64,000 nucleotides of DNA, taken from the NCBI GenBank assembly GCA_037157565.1, contig JAZHRO010000013.1, forward strand, positions 76,935,501 to 76,999,500, given 5' to 3'. Source of the DNA: Thalassia testudinum (Eukaryota > Streptophyta > Magnoliopsida > Alismatales > Hydrocharitaceae). Positions 57,471 through 64,000 of the stretch are shown here, piece after piece (the stretch's first letter is position 1; each line of letters begins with the position of its first letter). The position numbers were made by a program, and so were the translations under genes. The notes below the pieces were generated by a model. That model worked only from the letters and a program-made list of their open reading frames with translations. It was not told the DNA's origin and did no database searches.

Positions 57471-60214
57471 TGTATAAAATATTAAATAAAAATTGGAGGT
57501 AATGGTGGAGGACTCACGTCTCCTAACTTTGATAGGAGGGGGCATCTATTGAAACCTAGCCTTACAATTACCTAAGAAGCGTGTAATGCAAGAGATTTAC
57601 CCGCGAGGAATTCTAGGTTATAAAAATAATAATAATAATAATAATTAACCTCTTGATTTGTAAGAGGAGGATGTGGCGGTTTGAGGCTATGGACATATAT
57701 AATTTAGTAAATAAATAAAGTAAGTATTTATTTTACAACAAGGGAAAAAATGCTTTTATTTGATCTGATGGATCATGGATGGGTTGACAGCAAAGCCTTT
57801 CTAATTCAGGTAACATGTTGGGTTCGTTGGGCTTTGTCTGACCCATTGGGCTTCGCTCTAACCATGATCAGCTTTTGTCCTGCATCATTTTGATCAGCCC
57901 ATTGGCAAAAAAGCATATGGCAGACTATTTTACCATAAATGTTTTTAATTTTTCTGAAACTGGTTTTATACTCCCATTTCTGTACACTAATGTAGAACAG
58001 TTGGATCAATGATATTTACTGTCCTTTATCCGTTTTGGTGAATTTCCTGAGATTGGTATCCCTTTGTAGGAATCATGGGTTTCTTACAGGAAAGGGGTAC
58101 GTCTTGAAGTCAAAGGGAAATTTTTTTTTACTTACCATATTATTTATCAATAACCAGTAGCAAATGTACACTCCAACAACTCGGAAAAGAACCTTTAATA
58201 TCAATCAACATGATTTAAACAAGAACAAACGTACCTGGAGACACTACTAGTTGCATCCTTGGACTTCCCTTGTTGTGTCTTCTCGAGCTCTTATCTTAAA
58301 CACATGTATACCATATTCCTAGCTGTGATGTCTTAGCACATGTAACTTCATTTTACCCCTAGCCAGTAGCTATTGGTCATAGATTGAGAGTTGATAATTC
58401 TATAATTTTAAACTACAAACTCAAGATTAGCTGCAAGCATGTCTGACTATTCACTATAGGCCTACATAATGTAAACTCAAAATGAAACCGTAGGTAATGT
58501 GCTTATTCATCCTTCACGACGTTGCACAATAAATAATGGCAATCTTAACATCAAGCACTAATGAGAGTTTGAAATCACTCTCATGCCTCATGCATAAAAG
58601 TTGTTTATCCCCCAAATAAATTGAATTGCATGTGAAGCATACTTCTAGGAGCCAAAGCACATTCCAATATTTAGAGATCAAAATCTCCTTCTACCACCCA
58701 TTTAACAAGTTGTAACCCTATGTAGTGTGCCAACTAGGGAAAGAAATATATTAAGTTGAGCACTCTAGCCATATGAGCCGAACTATATCATAACCCTTGG
58801 ATGGATCAACCTTCGACACCCATCGCAAGAGAGTCACCCTGGATATTAAAACCCTTCATATTCCACAACTTAACAATGCATAATTTGCAATTAATTAAAA
58901 AACCTTTTGATTATTAAAATAGTCCTAACTGTAAGTTTATATATGAGGCATCCTTTAATAACTTTAAAAAGCATTTAAATGATATATTGCTACATGCTAC
59001 TAGCCCATGATTACAAACAAGTGTATACATCAATCTTCTAACATAGGTGTCAAAAATAAGGATTAAGTTTGCTCGGTATACGTTCACCCTTAAAGAAGTA
59101 GAGTACGTCGATTTGACAGGTGTGTGAATGTGATCGTGGAGGGAATGCCAAGCTTTACGAGGAAAATGTCTCAAAATTATTTCACCTCAATTGAAGAGTT
59201 CTTTGGAACAACATATATAGTTAATTGAAGAACTCTTAAAGTCACATAATAAGTTCGAGTGGTTTATATTCCTTGAAGCAAAGTGCTAAAGATAGCATAC
59301 TTAAGCATATTTTACCTTGTAAATTTTAGCTCTTAAGACCTCCCGAAAGATATATTTCCATCGCAAATATTTGAAGATCCCTCATCTATTCATATCAAGT
59401 CCAACTTATAATCGATTCTACCAACTCATAGACTAATATTGCAGTCCCTTTTTATTTAGAATTTCTTAGCTTCTTTTCTAGAATTTTTTAGCTTTTTTTC
59501 CTGTGAGAATGATTGTGTCATGTGATTCTTACATGAGGACTTCCAATTCTTAGTTTGGAGAAATTATATTTCTCAATGCACATCTTCTCATTATTCACCT
59601 AATTACAAGGTTTTGCAAGTATAGGCAAATGATAACACCACGAACGCCACTTTTGTCCCTTTGGTTCCTACTCTCTTTCTACATGCTTGTGATTCCATTG
59701 CCTCGTCCAAGGCCATTTTTTTAAGGCAGCTCATGATCCAAGCGTAACTTTCATTGAAGTGGACCACCATGCCTTCGGAGCACAACTGGTGTGCCAGTAT
59801 TAAGGGGGTGAACCTTCTCCAAGTCTTACACGAGCAATATTCTAGATTTTTTGTGTTTCCTCTATATGCTACTACATGCTATTTGTATGTAATAGTTCTT
59901 GTTATTGTTATAATCCACGAGAAAGTTACTAACCATGGATATTTTGTAAAACCTTCAAATCAAGTTAGTGTACGTAGGTCGTACAATTTCACTTACGTGG
60001 GTTATTTGTTAATTGATTTAAGTTAAAAAGGTGGGAAACGTAGGTGCTGACGTAAAAGGTAACGTGAGAAAATTTATAGGTGTTGTTTTTGTACTTCATA
60101 TAACGTTGAAATGTGGGTCTATTTGATAATTAATATTTAATATAAAAAAATAAAAGAATGTAAGGTCTATTAAATGGTGGTTCCCACCATATTTAAAAAA
60201 ATCACCACACTACT
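57471..60214. other. No gene recognised
   Basis: Mixed AT-rich sequence. Contains an (AAT)n microsatellite at about 57,627-57,649. A minus-strand frame at 59,603-59,785 (FNESYAWIMSCLKKMALDEA) looks protein-like but is isolated, and no family was recognised. Confidence 0.4.
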
Positions 60215-60745
60215 TTAATCCAAAACGTACAGGTGATAAATAATTTTACACTGATGATAAACTACTTTCCACCGATGATAAATTAGTCTGAATGATTTTT
60301 CACCGGTGATAAATTATTCTAAGATGTCTTTATACCAGTACAATCTCATTTTGCATTGGTGCAAAATTATTCCAAGGGTAGTTTCACCTGCCCAAAGTGA
60401 TTTTGCACCCGTACAAAGTAATTTTGACCTATGAGTTTAGGATTTAGGGTTTAGGATTTAAGGTTTAGGTTTATAGAAAGTGATTTCATATATGAGAATT
60501 GATTTTTCACCTTAATGATTAGAATTTAGGATTTAGGGTTTAAGATTTAGCATAAAGACTAAACCCTAAACCCTAAGATAGAAAAATCACCTTTTAAGTG
60601 TAAAATCACTTGTCATAGGTAAAGAAATACTTAAAATTTAATTTTGCACCGGTGCAATCTTACTTTAGCAAAGTGATTTTGCACAAGTGCAAAATAAGAT
60701 TGCACCCATGTAAAGTGGTTTTGCACCAATGCAAAGTGGTTCCGA
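60215..60745. repeat. Array of TTGCACC…GGTGCAA and ATTTTACAC…GATGATAAA palindromic motifs
   Basis: Repeated short units: CCGATGATAAA, CACCGGTGATAAATTATTCT, TTTTGCATTGGTGCAAAATT, GATTTTGCACAAGTGCAAAA and GTTTTGCACCAATGCAAAGT. Many are imperfect inverted repeats of about 14-20 bp. Interstitial telomere-like motifs lie inside (60,436-60,577). Confidence 0.75.
60436..60577. repeat. Interstitial plant telomere-like motifs in opposite orientations
   Basis: TTTAGGATTTAGGGTTTAGG at 60,436 and GGATTTAGGGTTTAAG at 60,529 are TTTAGGG-type; CTAAACCCTAAACCCTAAG at 60,559-60,577 is the opposite strand. Confidence 0.85.
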
Positions 60746-61340
60746 AGGTGATTTGAGTGATTTACACTCATACCAAAGTAGTTTGTTGTTGGTTTCAACA
60801 ATGGTAGATCCTACCATATGTCAGCACTTTCTTTGCATAAAAAGGAGGGACACAGGTTGGGACCACGTTCAAAGTGGTTTTGCGTGTCAACTTTTGCATT
60901 TTCCAACTCGCGTCCTTAGTTTAAATGGGCAATAAAGCAAAAATTTATCTTTTACTGGTTTTTATTTGGTATCACACCCGTTAGCCTTATTCTAGTAAGG
61001 TTTTGTTAGTAAGAGATTACATAAATGATGAGGGGTAAAAAATGCCCTCAAATCTAAAACTCCACACCAAAACTAACAAAAGATCTGGCTACCCAGACCA
61101 AGGGTATATAGGTGAAATCGGCACCCCGTCCCGCCTAAGGCCTGCCAAATCATAGTCAACACTAGCCCGGTCTTCCAGAAGATCATGCACAACAAGGTAG
61201 AAGATACGAAATGATAGACCTGACCACCTGCACCATAACAACTACCACATAGCCTGTCAAATAGGGGTACTAAAATCCGTCAATGAGAGTTATCCCCCAT
61301 GTTATAAATAAAGAGAGAACCCTCCGAGAGAGGGGGACTC
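60746..61340. other. No gene recognised
   Basis: Non-coding sequence between the palindromic array and the truncated LTR. GACTC at 61,336-61,340 would be the TSD next to the LTR if the proposed end is right. Confidence 0.4.
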
Positions 61341-62149
61341 TATTACGATACGGTTCCCGAATTCCTACAGGACACAAGACTGGACCGACTCGACTGATCC
61401 TAAGACCCAGTCGTCCAACGAGAAAGTAACCAAAAAGCAGTACAATAAACCACATTCACCATGCAAGCAACTAACAGTAACAAAAGTACAGCAGTAAAGA
61501 AGTAAACTACTACAGTACGCACCACCACAACAGTAAGGAAGTAAACTAGTACAGGAATATAAGTTCACAATAAAAGAGTATAGAAGTGTAACAAATTACT
61601 CACTACGACAGGAAATGGAGTACAACAAAAAGCTACAACTACTAGGCTCTACTAAGCCCAGCACCCTCTGCAGCCGTAGGCTCTGGCTGCTCAACACCTG
61701 GACCTTAAAAAGGTTATGAGTATACGAAATCAGCGAACGCTGAGTAGAATAGCAACTAGCTAACTAAAACAGTAAAGGTGGACAGGTAGCTATTGTTTTT
61801 CAATTTCTTTCTTTCTTTAACTTATTATTCTTTCTTTCATCACTTGGTTTATTTATCAGGTCTCTTTCTTGATCTTGAATGTTCCTCATGGGAACAATCT
61901 TGATTGCAGTCTTTTCCGAAGAGTAGAAGTAGCACGTGGTGCTCTCCTGGCCGGGAGAGTCCCCCGTGGTGGTCCTACACTCAGTCAACCACCCCAAGGT
62001 CACTGACAGACGTAACGGTGACTATGGCACACGCGATAAACGCACGGGTAGCTATCCCGCACTGGCACGCGGTCAGTCATTTCCGTTAACGGGTGCGCCC
62101 AAAGCACAGCACGGAACCAACATAAGGCATAGCCCTCTCAGTAGCAGGG
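61341..62149 (-). mobile_element. LTR part, 'type C' (related to types A and B), cut by the next LTR
   Basis: Starts TATTACGATACGG (expected TG mutated) and is homologous to the inverse of about 47,690-48,496 and to 18,367-19,210. The homology stops abruptly at CAGTAGCAGGG, exactly where the LTR at 62,150 begins, so the remainder is probably beyond the window. Confidence 0.8.
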
Positions 62150-64000
62150 TGATGAGTGGCAACTCATCATAGCTAAAAAGCTGAAGTTAAGTTAGACACT
62201 GAGTTAAACAACATCAAATTAACAGATAAAAAGGGTTAAGTGTGGCAATCAAAGAAAAAGACCTAAAACCTATACACTGTGTTAAAATTTCATAATTAGG
62301 TCACAAAACGAGATATTCTGAAAGCAAAGGACAAATGGTGATCCATGCGGTAATTGAACACATAAATAAGTTTAAAAGGACAAATCAAAAGTACAATTAA
62401 TTTCTTAAATGTTCAATTAAGCACATATAAAAATTTGAAGGCATTTGGACATCATTTAGGCTTTGTAATATGTAGTTTACACTTAGGTCCTTCATGCATC
62501 ATATTCTTGTCTTTAAAAATCATTTTTGGACCTACTTGTAAACTGCAGGGACCCCTTTGAAAGGCTGCAGGGTCCATCCTGTTGCAATTCTCTTCACTTA
62601 TGGGCCTGCACGCAACTTTTCTACCCCTTCACGCAGGGGTCTTCCCTGCAATTTTTTCGACATTTCAAGATCGACCTGCTGCTCTTCGCACACACTGTAG
62701 AACGCGAAGAACACGGCAAATCTCAGCCGTCAGTTGCTTCTCGCGATTTTGATCTGCGGTTGGATTTGAATAGAAGCTTCGCGTGAATCAGCGCGTACGC
62801 TCACCCCTCTCCCCAGATCCCATCTGACGGTCAGATTTTGAGTTGGCTCGCCACGCACTCCTCTCCTCTCATCCCTGCCGCCGGTTGCCCCATCGGATAT
62901 TCTCACCCGCGTAGTGATCTAAGCCACTGAGTTTGCTACTTAAGCACCTTAGTGGTTGCACGCGCAAAGGATCGCTCCCTCCTACATCTCTTAGCGATCG
63001 TTCGTCCACTCTAGTTTCTCCTCCCCACAAATTCTCTGATTTCACAGCCACCGAATGTGAAATCGCCGCCTTCTTCTCGACCTCCTCGTCACTAAGGACC
63101 TCGTAGCACCTGAGGAAGACCCTGGAGCCTCACTAGTAGGCTCTTCTCTCCGCTGGAGTCATCTTCCTCCCTTCTTCCTCCTTAGCCACCGGCTAACCCA
63201 TAGGTCCCATTCTTCCTGTTAGAGTAGATTTATCTTTCTGCAAATTAGTAGTAGCTGTAGTTAAGTAGGTTTAGAGTAGAATTCAAGTAATGTGTAGTGT
63301 TTAATTCCGCTATTATGATAGTGTAGCTATACTGTAGCAGTAGATTTAGACCCGAATTCCCCCTCACCTCCTCTGATCATTCCATATCAGAGGGGATGGT
63401 TTCACACAATCCATAATTACGAATTTTCTCCCTCTCCATGTTTTCATAATCGCTTCTGATTTCCATGATTTGTTTCTCACAAATTCACCCATTCATTCTG
63501 ACCCAATTTCAGATCTGAATGGTTTTTAACCTCAGATCTGAAATTGGCATCAGAAAGCACATTAGGGGCTTCCCATTCACCTCATTTTTGTTCACAAAAG
63601 CCCCTGATCTGAGCTTGAAAATGATCAGTTTGTTGGATTTTTCTTTAACTGAGATTTCAAGGATTTTTACTTAATTGGGTTTTGACTGTCTTAATCTGAC
63701 AAACTGTGGAATTCTGATCTTCATTCATTATGTGGCAAGGAGTCTGAGATGATTCTGATGTCAGAATTCATCTCAGAAGAGCCATAATCTAATCTAAGTT
63801 TTCTTGAGGACTTTAATGCATTGAATGCATAATAGAACTAAGGAAAATCACTGTGGTGATTTGAAGTCTATCTTGCATTCATGAGTTTGTGGTTTATTGA
63901 GAGCACTGATAATTTTTTTTTTTTAACCTAAGGAGTTCTCAATACTCCTTATGGTTCCAGAATCTGAGATTTGCATTGTGGATTTCGGTTGTCTGATTCA
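62150..64000 (+). mobile_element. LTR running off the window, same family as 31,462-33,599
   Basis: Starts TGATGAGTGGCAACTCATCA, a perfect 8-bp hairpin with a 4-base loop. Blocks shared with 31,462-33,599 run through to the window end, including the GAGATTTG block near 63,965. CAGGG (62,145-62,149) is the presumed left TSD. No ORF is supported; short readings such as those near 62,526 and 62,869 are compositional. Confidence 0.8.

Overview
The window is transposon-packed, intergenic nuclear DNA from a flowering plant. The evidence is plant Ty3/gypsy, Ty1/copia (Sirevirus-like), CACTA (En/Spm) and LINE sequences, plant-type TTTAGGG telomeric motifs and GT-AG introns. No intact host gene, rRNA or convincing tRNA was recognised, and the species cannot be named.

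Positions 1-41,362 form one nested stack, reconstructed from target-site duplications (TSDs) and from reading frames that rejoin when inserts are removed. The outermost layer is a CACTA transposon with its TNP2 transposase, its Ptta/En/Spm-type second gene, and its right terminus at 41,362. A Ty3/gypsy retrotransposon ('element 1', minus strand) sits inside TNP2; its far end lies left of position 1. Element 1 is interrupted by two LTR insertions (ending at 1,235; and 1,479-3,757) and by 'element 2' (7,837-25,191, minus strand, TSD CTGTC). Element 2 is a related but non-autonomous LTR retrotransposon whose only coding capacity is an unrecognised acidic ORF. Element 2 in turn holds a gag-only Sirevirus-like copia element (11,167-16,215, TSD CTAGC), a 3.2-kb solo LTR (18,367-21,539, TSD ATGGT) and a 1.5-kb solo LTR inside its own LTR (22,912-24,401, TSD GAGGG). 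The CACTA body carries three more solo LTRs (27,190-29,530; 31,462-33,599; 38,388-40,194).

From 41,363 to 64,000 the layout differs. A 2.5-kb sequence occurs twice in opposite orientation (44,290-49,345, split by a 2.5-kb LTR at 45,977-48,496; and 54,865-57,470). Each copy carries a 33-bp minisatellite and exon-like sequence of an unknown protein. The 5.5-kb spacer between them holds a degraded LINE, itself interrupted by a copia RNase H/LTR fragment. Further right are a stretch with nothing recognised, a palindrome-rich array with interstitial telomeric motifs (60,215-60,745), a truncated LTR (61,341-62,149) and an LTR running off the window (62,150-64,000).

All coding sequences look dead: they carry frameshifts and stops, many explainable by C-to-T changes. 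The least expected signal is that most LTRs here, from several families, begin with a short perfect or near-perfect hairpin whose stem sequence differs between families while pairing is kept. Other items worth checking are the orphan ORF of element 2, the GACGTC palindrome clusters shared by copia and non-copia LTRs, and the inverted 2.5-kb pair.
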